Shown here in pieces: positions 33,667-41,658 of a stretch of 64,000 nucleotides of DNA. The DNA is taken from positions 15,253-79,252 of the forward strand of contig JAEXNA010000062.1 of NCBI GenBank assembly GCA_023447635.1. The letters run 5' to 3'. Position 1 is the stretch's first letter, and every line of letters begins with the position of its first letter. The translations under genes and the position numbers were made by a program. The notes under the pieces were generated by a model. The model made no database searches. It was not told the origin of the DNA and saw nothing but the letters and a program-made list of their open reading frames with translations. Source of the DNA: Vulcanimicrobiota bacterium (GTDB taxonomy: Bacteria > Vulcanimicrobiota > Xenobia > Xenobiales > JADMJV01).

Positions 33667-35883
33667 CTAGCGCGCTGGCCAGACCCTCTCGGGAAGGGGG
33701 TAGACTGGGTCCAGTTGGTGAGCTTTTTCCAGTAGCTCCCGGGCCCGTGTCGGCTCGCCCAGGCCATAGAGAGACATTCCCCATCCGAAAAGAGCCCTGG
33801 CCTCTGGAGCGGGGGCTGTCTCACTCAGGAAACGGTAGATCGGTTCGGTCCGGGCCGGCTCGCGCTGAGGGTCGACGCCATCGGCGATATCGTAGAGCAT
33901 GGGTCGAAGCTCGGTGGCAAGCTTCTGGCGATGCCCAGGGTGGGCGATGCTCCAACCCTTGTCCAGATCGTAAATGGCCAGAGCGTCTCGCACGACTTTG
34001 TCGTAAAGCTCCTGATCTCCGAGAGAGCGGGCCGTCGCGAGCAGGCCGCGATAGATGCTGGGGCGATTGAAACGGTCGCGCTGGAGAGCCCTGGAGTCGT
34101 TCGCCAGGGCGGATTCCCAGCGCCCCATGGCACGGTCGACCTCGGCGGCGATCTGGTAGGTCGCCGCATCTTCCGGGGCGACTTTCAGGGCGCGCGCCAC
34201 TAGCGGTTCCAGTTCGGAAGGGTCGCGCTGGGAGGCTACGCCAAGGGAGAGGGCGGTCAGGGCCGGGCGTCCCCAGATCGGCAGGCGGTCAGAGACTTCG
34301 CGGGCCATTCGGTAGCCGATTTGCGGATCGGTTTGTCGGGTGCTCAGCTCGTACTCCCTGGCGAAAGGAAAGATGAGCAAGACTAGCGCTAGCAGGGGCA
34401 GGGGCCAGGGAGAGAACGACCGGGTGGGCGGCGCGGGTTCCCTGTCGCCTCGCAAAAGGGCCAGCACGAAGGCGGCGCTGGTCCACATGACGGCGAAGTG
34501 ATATCCGATCTCGAACTGAGAATAGAGGCCACCGATGGCCAGTCCAACCAGGGGTGCCCGTTGCCAGGGCTTGGTGGCGGGCGCGATGGCGGACTTGGCC
34601 AGGTACAGCCCTAGCCCGATACCGAGCAAGATGGTGCCCACCCAGCCCACTTCCGAGAGCAGTTCCACGACGGTGCCGTGGGCGGAGTCGCTGAAATAGT
34701 AGTAGTGCTCTTGAACTGCGGGATAGGCTTCACTGAAGCGGTCCGGGCCGACTCCCAGAAGGGGGTGGTGCAGGGACAGTTCCAACGCCGCTCGCCAGAA
34801 ATGAATTCGGCCAGCGGCAGAGTCGTCGGCACCGGTGAGGGAGGCCATACGACGCTCGGCAAGCTCTCCCAGGGAATGCTTCGCCCCGATGCCGGTGACA
34901 AGAAGGCTGGTCAAGGCGCCCAGCAGTACGAGTCGGAAGAGAGCCTGCTTGCCCAATCGGCCAGAGAAGGCCAGGCTAAGAAGGGGCGGGGCCGCAAGAA
35001 GCGCCACCCCGCCAAGCAGCCCCATCCCTCCCAGGTGCTGTCTAATGGCGACCAGCAAAAGCAATCCGGCCAGGCCAAACAGGCCCCAGCCGACGATCTC
35101 TCGGCCCGACGATTGCGCCTCGAGAAGTAGCAGAAGCACCAGTCCGATAAGGCCCGCGAGCCAGGCCGCGCGAGAGACCGTCAAGGCCAGCGAGGCCGCG
35201 CCAAAGGTCGTTCCGATCAAGGCCCAGGGAAGCTCCCGCCGGTCCGCTCGTAGAAGAGCCGAAATGGCCAGGGGAAGTACCAGGAGCAGCCAGTTGGCCA
35301 GGGTACCGGGTAGCTGGAAAGGGCCTGCTGCGCGAAAGTCGGCGGGGCTTCTCAAGGCCGGTTCCAGGCTGATCAGGCCAGTCACCAGCAGAGGGCCGTA
35401 AAGAGAGGCGTTGCGCCACGCCATACCCGCTTGAACCGGCAGAGCCGAAGGCGCCGCCCACAGAACGGCAGCGGCAGCGACCCAGCCCAGGACGAAAAGC
35501 AGGCTTTCGAGGGGATCGCCGCCCCGCCAAGCCGAGAGGGCGCTCCAGCCGAGAAACAAGGATAGCCAGAGGCCCGGTGAGCTGAGGCTGGGTTTCTGGG
35601 GGCGCCATCCAGAGAAGGCTAGAGCGAGAAGGGCGAGGATGGCAAACTGCAGCCGCGATGCACTAGAGATCCCCACCCCAGGATCGACAATCAGGTCGGG
35701 AGCCTCGGGGAAAAGGGCCTGCCAGAGTGGGGGAAGGCAAGGCATCCACCATAGCAACAGAAGCGGAACGGAGGCTCCGCGAGCTATACCCTGCGCAGCC
35801 CGATTGGACTGGGGCGACATAGTCCGCCATTTTGGTCCGAAAGAACCCCATTCCTGCACGGTTTTCCGTCCGACGTCGCCCAT
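33667..35883 (-). CDS. O-antigen ligase-like (Wzy_C) membrane protein with TPR tail
   Basis: This protein of about 738 residues has roughly a dozen hydrophobic helices and the Wzy_C segment (HFWRAALELSLHHPLLGVGP, then SAHGTVVELLSEVGWVG), as in O-antigen ligases/polymerases. After the last helix, about 250 residues contain TPR-like helical pairs (such as AGRWESALANDSRALQ and LGEPTRARELLEKAHQLDP). It should join or polymerise lipid-linked glycans at the outer face of the inner membrane. The start is uncertain: ATG 35883 follows GGGGGGA, TTG 35910 follows AGGAG, and ATG 35820 is the shortest option. Confidence 0.85.
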   Translation of the reverse strand: MGDVGRKTVQEWGSFGPKWRTMSPQSNRAAQGIARGASVPLLLLWWMPCLPPLWQALFPEAPDLIVDPGVGISSASRLQFAILALLALAFSGWRPQKPSLSSPGLWLSLFLGWSALSAWRGGDPLESLLFVLGWVAAAAVLWAAPSALPVQAGMAWRNASLYGPLLVTGLISLEPALRSPADFRAAGPFQLPGTLANWLLLVLPLAISALLRADRRELPWALIGTTFGAASLALTVSRAAWLAGLIGLVLLLLLEAQSSGREIVGWGLFGLAGLLLLVAIRQHLGGMGLLGGVALLAAPPLLSLAFSGRLGKQALFRLVLLGALTSLLVTGIGAKHSLGELAERRMASLTGADDSAAGRIHFWRAALELSLHHPLLGVGPDRFSEAYPAVQEHYYYFSDSAHGTVVELLSEVGWVGTILLGIGLGLYLAKSAIAPATKPWQRAPLVGLAIGGLYSQFEIGYHFAVMWTSAAFVLALLRGDREPAPPTRSFSPWPLPLLALVLLIFPFAREYELSTRQTDPQIGYRMAREVSDRLPIWGRPALTALSLGVASQRDPSELEPLVARALKVAPEDAATYQIAAEVDRAMGRWESALANDSRALQRDRFNRPSIYRGLLATARSLGDQELYDKVVRDALAIYDLDKGWSIAHPGHRQKLATELRPMLYDIADGVDPQREPARTEPIYRFLSETAPAPEARALFGWGMSLYGLGEPTRARELLEKAHQLDPVYPLPERVWPAR

Positions 35884-35913
35884 CGATCCCCCCGGCTGGA
35901 GGAAAGTCAACCC

Positions 35914-35943
35914 GTTGCTCCTGGCGAATCGACCGTGCTACCA
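35914..35943 (+). promoter_or_regulatory. Candidate promoter of the structured small RNA
   Basis: TTGCTC (35914-35919) and TACCAT (35938-35943) are 18 bases apart on the plus strand, inside the 5' end region of the divergent O-antigen ligase-like gene. A transcript would start near 35950. Confidence 0.45.
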
Positions 35944-35949
35944 TCGCAT

Positions 35950-36151
35950 TTGTCGCTTCCGCTTGCGGTGTAGCGAGCCGAAATGTACTGAGCCGATGTT
36001 TTTACCTGGGGAGCAGTACTCCGTGCTCTTGTGTTGAGTACCGTCGCTTCGGCGTCGGAGTCCTGATAGAGCGCGGGCCAGAGGTGCGCCCTCCTGCTTT
36101 TGCAGGTTCAGGTACAGGCTCGTCAAGCCGTCTCGCGGAGCGGCTTTTTTT
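35950..36151 (+). ncRNA. Probable structured small RNA, about 200 nt
   Basis: This intergenic stretch folds as a closed multi-branched RNA. The closing stem pairs CGAGCC, TGTAC and TGAGCC (35974-35994) with GGTTCA, GTACA and GGCTCG (36105-36122). Inside are a UUCG-capped hairpin (CCG-T-CGC / GCG-T-CGG, about 36041-36059), GAGCA/TGCTC (about 36011-36028) and CCTGC/GCAGG (36093-36106). A terminator with a U-run ends it. The overall shape and length suggest a 6S-like or other housekeeping RNA, but I find no signature of RNase P RNA, tmRNA or SRP RNA. The downstream gene has its own -10 element, so a simple leader role is less likely. Confidence 0.5.
36126..36151 (+). terminator. Intrinsic terminator of the small RNA
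   Basis: AGCCG-T-CTC pairs with GAG-CGGCT around GCG, followed directly by a run of T residues to 36151. Confidence 0.85.
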
Positions 36152-36181
36152 GTGCCCTCCCGAGTTTTATCCTAATCGGTC

Positions 36182-36187
36182 TATAAT
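36182..36187 (+). promoter_or_regulatory. -10 element before the glutathione synthase gene
   Basis: A perfect TATAAT lies 69 bases before the ATG at 36256. No good -35 hexamer is seen 16-18 bases upstream, so an activator may be needed. Confidence 0.5.
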
Positions 36188-36255
36188 GTAGGAGGGGGGC
36201 AAAGGGGCGCACCCGAACGGGCAACGCGACAGCCCAAGAGAGGATTTACCACCCC

Positions 36256-37608
36256 ATGCCTTATCATCACGATCCCCGGGAAGTGCTCGAGTTCATGCTG
36301 GCTCACGGCGCGGTTCGCTACAGCAAAACCGGAGAAGTCACTCACCTGCCGTGTTCCCTTACTCCCTGGAAGGCCGACCGGGACTTCGTGCGAGAGAACG
36401 AGGAAACGACTTCCCTCTATACCGAGCTCTATCACGCGGTAGCCAATGACGACGACTTCCTCCATCGCGAACTAGAGCAGGCGCGGGCTGCCGACCCGTT
36501 CATCGAGAATCTGTTCAAAGCCAAAGAGCAAGAGCGGGCGGGCAAGCCGGCGATCTACCTCAATCGCAACGACAGTATGCCGGCTCTGCAGAGCGGTGGC
36601 GGCGTATGGCCCAAGCAAGTAGAGATGAATCTCATGGCTTCGGCGCTGGGCGAAGCCTCGTCGGTCGTCTGGCGGATGCATCGTTTTGTCGGTCAGCACC
36701 TCGACCAGGAGCTCAAGGAGAACTGGCCTGGCAAAAATCTGGCTGGCGCTATCGCCGAGGGTTACAAAAATCTCAACGCCGATGGCATCGTTTTGCTGCT
36801 GATCCCCGTCGGTGAGGTCTCGGTCTTTGATCAGCGCATCCTGGAGGCGCGCCTGGTCGAGGAGCACGGGCTCAAAACCAAGCGCGCCTCGCTCGAAGAG
36901 CTGGGCGCCAGAGGCGAGTTGCGCGGGGGCGACCTCTACTTCGACGGCTTCAAGGTCTCCATCGCTTATTTCCGTACGGGCTACGCTCCCTTTCACTACA
37001 CCAACGAGGACGCCTGGAAAGCGCGTCACCTGATCGAGGCGTCGACGGCGGTTTCTATCCCCTCGGCTCGGACCCAGTTGGCGAACACGAAGCTGATTCA
37101 GTTGGTGCTCAGTCACGAGGATGTCCTGCGGAGATTTGCTCCGGCCGACGTGGCAGGGCGACTGGCACGCACCTGCGTTGCCTTCACCAAGCTCGACGAA
37201 CTCTACAAGAGCGCTGACGGTGGAGAGGGTCTGGGGCGTGAAGTCGCCTTGCAGAATCCGGACGACTGGGTTTTGAAGCCGCATCGCGAAGGGGGAGGGA
37301 ACAACTTCTTCGGCGACCAGCTGGTCGAGCAGCTCAAGAGCATGAGCGCTTCGGAGCGAGCCGCTTATATTTTGATGGAGAAGATTCGGCAGCCGGCCTT
37401 CGATTCGGTTCGCCTGATCGATGGTGAGGCCGTGCCGTGCCGTTGCGTCACCGAGTTGGGCTTCTTCAGTACGGCCTACTTTGACCCCGGCGTGCTCAAA
37501 CCGCGCTTTTTGAAGACGGATGGATACTTGCTCCGTACCAAGGACGAGACGACGGACGAAGGGCTGGTTCTCGGAGGGTTCTCCTTCCTGGACACCATCT
37601 CGTTCTAG
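36256..37608 (+). CDS. Eukaryote-type glutathione synthase
   Basis: This 450-residue ATP-dependent ligase joins gamma-glutamylcysteine and glycine. It matches the eukaryotic GSS family (glutathione_synth plus substrate-binding domain), not bacterial GshB. Diagnostic segments are IYLNRNDSM, the QVEMN element in VWPKQVEMNLM, IEASTAVSIPSARTQLANTK, and the glycine-rich loop VLKPHREGGGNNFFG at about 339-353, nearly identical to the human enzyme's loop. No gamma-glutamylcysteine ligase is beside it, so gshA must be elsewhere. It has its own -10 element and a strong terminator. The glutathionyl-hydroquinone reductase and glyoxalase II nearby support glutathione use. Confidence 0.9.
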   Translation: MPYHHDPREVLEFMLAHGAVRYSKTGEVTHLPCSLTPWKADRDFVRENEETTSLYTELYHAVANDDDFLHRELEQARAADPFIENLFKAKEQERAGKPAIYLNRNDSMPALQSGGGVWPKQVEMNLMASALGEASSVVWRMHRFVGQHLDQELKENWPGKNLAGAIAEGYKNLNADGIVLLLIPVGEVSVFDQRILEARLVEEHGLKTKRASLEELGARGELRGGDLYFDGFKVSIAYFRTGYAPFHYTNEDAWKARHLIEASTAVSIPSARTQLANTKLIQLVLSHEDVLRRFAPADVAGRLARTCVAFTKLDELYKSADGGEGLGREVALQNPDDWVLKPHREGGGNNFFGDQLVEQLKSMSASERAAYILMEKIRQPAFDSVRLIDGEAVPCRCVTELGFFSTAYFDPGVLKPRFLKTDGYLLRTKDETTDEGLVLGGFSFLDTISF

Positions 37609-37630
37609 GCCGACTTTTCGCACGAAAAGC

Positions 37631-37671
37631 TAACGGGCGAAGCTTCGCGAGAAGTCTTCGCCCGTTATTTT
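37631..37671. terminator. Terminator between glutathione synthase and gloB
   Basis: TAACGGGCGAAG (37631-37642) pairs perfectly with 37656-37667; the inner CTTC/GAAG with a GCGA loop extends the stem. TTTT follows. It can serve both convergent genes. Confidence 0.88.
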
Positions 37672-37703
37672 GGTGGGGACTGACTGCCTGTCCCGTTCGC
37701 CTT

Positions 37704-38441
37704 CTAGAACTTGTCTTTTTTCTGCCGGAGCGCCTTGAAGACGGCGCGTCGGTCGCTTTCGCCGGTGTAGCTTTGAACTTCGGGCGAGTCCAGGCGCAGG
37801 AACGGGTTCGTCGCTAGCTCGATGCCCATCAGCAGGGGGATCGAGGGCGTTCGATGAGCGGCCTTGCGCTCTCGGAGCGCTTCTTCTCCCAGCACGTGTT
37901 CGGCCCAGGCGAGATTGTTGCCGGTGTATTCGTGGCCACACCAGATTCGCGTCTCGGCGGGGAGTCTTTTCAGCTTACCCACGGAGTCGCACATCTCATC
38001 GTAGGTTCCTGTAAAGACCGCTCCGCAGGAGGCTCCGAACAGGACGTCTCCGGAGAAGAGATGGTGGCTCAGGGGAAAATGAAAGGCGATATGTCCCTCG
38101 GCGTGTCCCGGGACTTCCAGCACTTCGACCGACTCGCCGGCGAACTCCAGGCGGTCTCCCGCCCGCACCGTGCGGCTCGCGTGGGGGACCCGGTTTCCGT
38201 CTCGCTCGCTGCAGATCACGGGTAGTCCGGGGTGGCGCTGGAGGATGCCGGAGATGCCGCCCGTGTGGTCGGCGTGGTCGTGAGTGATCCAGATCGCTAC
38301 CGGTTGGACTCCCTTCGCTTGGAGAGCTTCCAGGACGGGCTCGGATTCCGCCGGGTCGATCAGCAAAGCCTCCCTGCGCGGCGGGTCGAGGACCAGGTAA
38401 GAGTAGTTGTCTTTGAGGGTGGGAACGAAGTGGACGTCCAC
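37704..38441 (-). CDS. gloB: Hydroxyacylglutathione hydrolase (glyoxalase II)
   Basis: This 245-residue metallo-beta-lactamase fold enzyme hydrolyses S-lactoylglutathione to lactate and glutathione. Metal ligands are in THDHADHTGG (H54, H56, D58, H59), VPGHAEGH and SGDVLFGASCG. The glyoxalase II-specific WCGHEYTGNNLAWA and the C-terminal TNPFLRLD are clear. The start is GTG. It lies 10 bases after the DUF350 gene and converges with the glutathione synthase gene. Confidence 0.95.
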   Translation of the reverse strand: MDVHFVPTLKDNYSYLVLDPPRREALLIDPAESEPVLEALQAKGVQPVAIWITHDHADHTGGISGILQRHPGLPVICSERDGNRVPHASRTVRAGDRLEFAGESVEVLEVPGHAEGHIAFHFPLSHHLFSGDVLFGASCGAVFTGTYDEMCDSVGKLKRLPAETRIWCGHEYTGNNLAWAEHVLGEEALRERKAAHRTPSIPLLMGIELATNPFLRLDSPEVQSYTGESDRRAVFKALRQKKDKF

Positions 38442-38451
38442 GTCGGTTCGG

Positions 38452-38700
38452 CTACGGGACCGGAACCACAGGCACGGTCGGCATGGCCAGAACGTTCCCC
38501 ATGACGTAGCCGATAGCCAGAATCACGGCGGCTACGACCACGGCGACGGCCACGTTGCCTTTGCGGAGCTCTTCCATCTCGTCGAGGCCAGGGGTCATCT
38601 TGTCGAAGAACCAGACCCCCAGTCCGGTTCCGCATCCCATCAGAAGGGCGGCAAGGAACGCCCATCCCACGGCTCTGCCGATCTCTTCAAGTACTCCCAT
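38452..38700 (-). CDS. DUF350-like small membrane protein
   Basis: This 82-residue protein has two membrane helices (GWAFLAALLMGCGTGLGVWFF and VAVAVVVAAVILAIGYVMG), with the polar GN step between them (RKGNVAVAV) typical of DUF350. Most DUF350 proteins have two or more such repeats, so this is a single-unit form. It has a strong ribosome site (GGAGGG). It is co-directional with gloB. Function unknown. Confidence 0.75.
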   Translation of the reverse strand: MGVLEEIGRAVGWAFLAALLMGCGTGLGVWFFDKMTPGLDEMEELRKGNVAVAVVVAAVILAIGYVMGNVLAMPTVPVVPVP

Positions 38701-38895
38701 GCTGCCCTCCGCTGCAAACGCCGGGTGCGATCGGGTCGACCCCGCCCTGGCTTTATCCTGGCAGATTCATGCCGAGGCGGGCGATCCCTCCTGGTAAACG
38801 CGGCAACGGGGAGGAAGCCAAAGTTGTGGGGTCCAATCCTAGCACAAGGGGATATCTATGCGATATCGCGGGGAGCGCGAAGAGGTGGCGGCAGA

Positions 38896-39741
38896 TTGCG
38901 TGAACTGAAAGAGTTGGCCCTTCCCGAGAGCTTTGAGGAGCTTTGGGAAAAGAAGGCGAAGTACGGCCCTCGTGCCGTGGTCATAGCTGGTGGCACCGAG
39001 ATCGTCGCCGACCCCCCCGAAGGTGTCGAATGTCTGATCGACATTCGCCAACTGGGTTTGCGGGGCATCAGCGAGGATGAAAACCTGATCTCGATCGGGG
39101 CAACCACGACCATGGAGGCTCTAGCTCAGTCGCCGGTGGTGGCTTCTCTGGCCCAGGGGATGCTCTGCCAATCCTCCTGTCAGGGCTGGCCCGCGCCGGT
39201 TCGCAGCGCGGCGACATTGGGAGGGAATCTGGCCGGTGGAGATCCGTTCGCCGACACTCCGGCAGCGCTGCTGGCTCTGGGAGCGCAAGTGGTTTTGCAG
39301 ACGCCGGCGGGCGAACTGTTGGTTCCTATCGATGACTTCTTTCTCGACTATCGTAAAACGGCGGCCAACGACGCCGTTCTCGCCGAGGTGCGTATCCCTA
39401 AGACTCCCGTCGAGGGGAAGGGCGCTTTCTTGAAGTGCTCTCCGTCTAGCATCGACAAGGCGATGATCAACCTCGGAGTGTATGCCGAGATCGAGCACGG
39501 TCGTTGCCGTCGGGTCCGGGTTGCGGTGGGGGCGGTAACCCGCATCCCTCATCGGCTGGGAGAGGTCGAGGCGCTAATGTCGGACCAGATCTTGGAGCCG
39601 GAACTGATCGAGGAGGCCGCTGAGTTGGTCGCGCGGGGAGTCGAGCCGATGCTCGATATTCGCGCCTCGGTCGAGAAACGTCGAAGCCTGCTGTCGGTTC
39701 TTTTCAAGCGCGCCGCCCACCAACTCGCTCAGGCGATTTAA
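38896..39741 (+). CDS. Orphan FAD-binding subunit of molybdenum hydroxylase family
   Basis: This 281-residue protein matches the CoxM/XdhB FAD subunit: the FAD-pyrophosphate motifs AGGTEIVAD (about residue 37) and ATLGGNLAGGDPFAD, and the C-terminal CO_deh_flav_C part. In known enzymes it passes electrons from an iron-sulfur subunit to FAD. Here no molybdopterin subunit lies nearby. TTG 38896 follows AGAGGTGG; the longer frame to 38407 overlaps opposite genes and is rejected. The next gene (39832) looks like a cysteine-free relative of the small subunit. Confidence 0.85.
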   Translation: MRELKELALPESFEELWEKKAKYGPRAVVIAGGTEIVADPPEGVECLIDIRQLGLRGISEDENLISIGATTTMEALAQSPVVASLAQGMLCQSSCQGWPAPVRSAATLGGNLAGGDPFADTPAALLALGAQVVLQTPAGELLVPIDDFFLDYRKTAANDAVLAEVRIPKTPVEGKGAFLKCSPSSIDKAMINLGVYAEIEHGRCRRVRVAVGAVTRIPHRLGEVEALMSDQILEPELIEEAAELVARGVEPMLDIRASVEKRRSLLSVLFKRAAHQLAQAI

Positions 39742-39831
39742 CCGGGTTTTTCTCCTCGGGGGAGAGGGTACAAGGGAAAGGCGACCGCCTGACACCAAAG
39801 CTATGGTAAGCGGTCAGAGAGTAGGATACCC

Positions 39832-40101
39832 ATGATTTCTATCAGCATGACTGTCGATGGCCGGCCGCTTTCGGCCCAGGTTTCGCTGGGGACGACCTTG
39901 CGCTCTTTCCTGGAGACCGCTGGCGGCGCTTCTCAGGAGTTGGGCGTGCTAAGCGATGGTCAGCGGGCGATCTCTTCAGAACTCGAGTTGGCCGTACGCT
40001 GGCAGGGGGCAAGCTTGGTCACGGCTGTCTCCGAAAAGCATCTCGCTGAAGTGGCGGCGCTGACGCCCGAGCAACTGCTGGTCGCCGTAGAGAAGTCGTA
40101 G
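39832..40101 (+). CDS. Small protein resembling a Cys-free [2Fe-2S] subunit
   Basis: This 89-residue protein opens SISMTVDGRPLSAQVSLGTT followed by LRSFLE, the pattern of the ferredoxin-fold start of CoxS/XdhC small subunits (usually VNG, then TTLLDFLRE). It ends in the LTPEQLLVAVEKS helix, like the C-terminus of those subunits. All eight cluster-binding cysteines are absent; the protein has no cysteine. It is 90 bases after the FAD subunit gene. It may be a structural remnant that no longer carries an iron-sulfur cluster, or an unrelated beta-grasp protein. Confidence 0.6.
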   Translation: MISISMTVDGRPLSAQVSLGTTLRSFLETAGGASQELGVLSDGQRAISSELELAVRWQGASLVTAVSEKHLAEVAALTPEQLLVAVEKS

Positions 40102-40105
40102 GCGT

Positions 40106-41053
40106 TCAGGCCCGCATTGGGGCCAGGACGTTGGCAGGCCCGAAGGTGTAGGGCGTGGTGCGACCTTCGCGGGCGACTTTCTCGACGAAGTTGCAGAGGT
40201 GGTTGACTAGCCACGAGAAGTAGACCGGCGTGATGACCTCGGGCTTGGCTTCAGGCACCGGGTTCATGAAGTCGATAGCGTACGGCACGCCATCCCGGAT
40301 GGCGAACTCGACGGTGTTCATGTCGTAGCCCAGGGCTGTGCAAAGGGTGCGGCACGACCACACGATCTGCTCTCCCAGGTCGGGGGAAAGGTGCTCGTGG
40401 TCGACGATGTAGCGACGCTCCGTCGGATTGTAGCGCGTCGGTAGCACCGCCTCGCCGCCCACCACGAAGCAGCGGACGTAATGGTCGAACTCGATGAACT
40501 CCTGGAGCATCATGACATCCATCATGGACTCCTCGTAGACCTTGACGACCTCGTCCAAGGTGTCGACACGATAGACTTCGCGCCAGCCGTAGCCATCGTA
40601 GGGTTTAAGGATTGCGGGAAGTCCTACGACGTCGAGGACCGATTCCCAGTCAAACTCTTCCTTGAGGTTGTGAAGGTCGTCGCGATCGAGGACCCGTTCG
40701 TCGTATTCGCGAGAGGGGAGGAGGACGGTCTTAGGCACCGGCACGCCCAGGCGTTCGGCTAGTCCGTAGTTGAAAAATTTATCGTCACACAAGAACCGGA
40801 ACGGATTGTTGATGACGTAGGCGCCGTCGAGGGCGGCCTTTTTCAGGTAGGCCTGATAGAATTCGTAGCAGTGCGAGAGCCGGTCGATGACGACGTTGTA
40901 GGGGCACTTCTCCTGCAAAGACTGAGGACCGAGGGAGATCCACTCGGCCCTTATCCCGGGTCGGCTGTTCAGTTCGGCCAGCAAGGCCGAGGTGAACACT
41001 TCCTTCCCCGATATAATACCGACGGAGATCACCGAAGTGATCCCCGACGGCAA
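40106..41053 (-). CDS. RimK-like ATP-grasp ligase
   Basis: This 315-residue ATP-grasp protein has ATP-binding elements GLPAILKPYDGYGWREVYRV, then LQEFIEFDHYVRCFVVGG and the acidic magnesium-binding FAIRDGVPYAIDFMNPVPE. It should activate a carboxylate with ATP and link it to an amine or thiol. It follows speD by six bases, so the two are one unit. The TTG start at 41053 lacks an evident ribosome site; GTG 41032 is an alternative. The substrate is unknown; its link with speD makes a polyamine-related compound a testable idea. Confidence 0.8.
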   Translation of the reverse strand: MPSGITSVISVGIISGKEVFTSALLAELNSRPGIRAEWISLGPQSLQEKCPYNVVIDRLSHCYEFYQAYLKKAALDGAYVINNPFRFLCDDKFFNYGLAERLGVPVPKTVLLPSREYDERVLDRDDLHNLKEEFDWESVLDVVGLPAILKPYDGYGWREVYRVDTLDEVVKVYEESMMDVMMLQEFIEFDHYVRCFVVGGEAVLPTRYNPTERRYIVDHEHLSPDLGEQIVWSCRTLCTALGYDMNTVEFAIRDGVPYAIDFMNPVPEAKPEVITPVYFSWLVNHLCNFVEKVAREGRTTPYTFGPANVLAPMRA

Positions 41054-41059
41054 GGGGAG

Positions 41060-41482
41060 CTAGACACCGGAGACGGCGACCGCTTCCTCTTCTCGGCGAC
41101 TGGCCGTTATCTGGTGACCGAAAGAGCCGCGCGCGTTGAGCAGTCCCCGGTCGATCGTGGTGGTCGTCATGGTCTTGCACTGGAACTGACCAGAAAGGTA
41201 CTGCAGCGCTTTCATAGGGTCGGTGTGGGCACCACAAGTGTAGATGTCCACGGCGGCATAGCCGATCTCTGGCCAGGTGTGGATGGAGAGGTGGGATTCG
41301 GAAATCACCACCACACCGCTCACGCCGTGGGGGATAAAACGATGAAAAGCGACTTCGCGAACTTCAGCGTTGGCGACTTCGGCGGCTCTGACCATGGCGT
41401 CCTTGACGCGGTCGAGGTCGGTTAAAATTTCAGGGTCGCAGAGCGACATCTCTGCAACGATGTGGCATCCCAAGGCTTTCAT
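41060..41482 (-). CDS. speD: S-adenosylmethionine decarboxylase proenzyme
   Basis: This 140-residue protein is the short bacterial/archaeal SpeD that self-cleaves to form a pyruvoyl group. The cleavage site is Glu62-Ser63 in ISESHLSIHTWPE, with His68 and Cys83 (YTCG) in the catalytic positions known for the family. Decarboxylated SAM is the aminopropyl donor for spermidine. ATG 41482 follows AAAGGAG. No spermidine synthase gene is adjacent; an ATP-grasp ligase follows instead. A near-consensus promoter lies upstream. Confidence 0.96.
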   Translation of the reverse strand: MKALGCHIVAEMSLCDPEILTDLDRVKDAMVRAAEVANAEVREVAFHRFIPHGVSGVVVISESHLSIHTWPEIGYAAVDIYTCGAHTDPMKALQYLSGQFQCKTMTTTTIDRGLLNARGSFGHQITASRREEEAVAVSGV

Positions 41483-41531
41483 CGGGGTGCTCCTTTCGAT
41501 GGGGACGGGCCGTCCGGTTTCACAGCACGTA

Positions 41532-41560
41532 ATAATAGCGACCAGTCCCCGGTTTGTAAA
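41532..41560 (-). promoter_or_regulatory. Sigma70-type promoter of speD
   Basis: On the minus strand TTTACA (41555-41560) and TATTAT (41532-41537) are 17 bases apart. Transcription would begin near 41525, about 43 bases before the speD ATG. Confidence 0.88.
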
Positions 41561-41658
41561 GAGTAGATTGGGAGGGACCTTGGCGGGGGAAAAGGAAGCA
41601 GTCATCAGAGTTTTTAGGAGTATGCCACGCGCGGCACCAGTTCCCCGCGTTCGTCACG

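Noticed and set aside
35938..36126. 62-codon minus-strand frame in the small RNA region
   Set aside because: It overlaps the paired arms of the structured RNA and has no ribosome site; the RNA explains the sequence better.
36472..37623. Minus-strand frame of 383 codons opposite the glutathione synthase
   Set aside because: The sense strand has clear conserved motifs; the antisense product has none.
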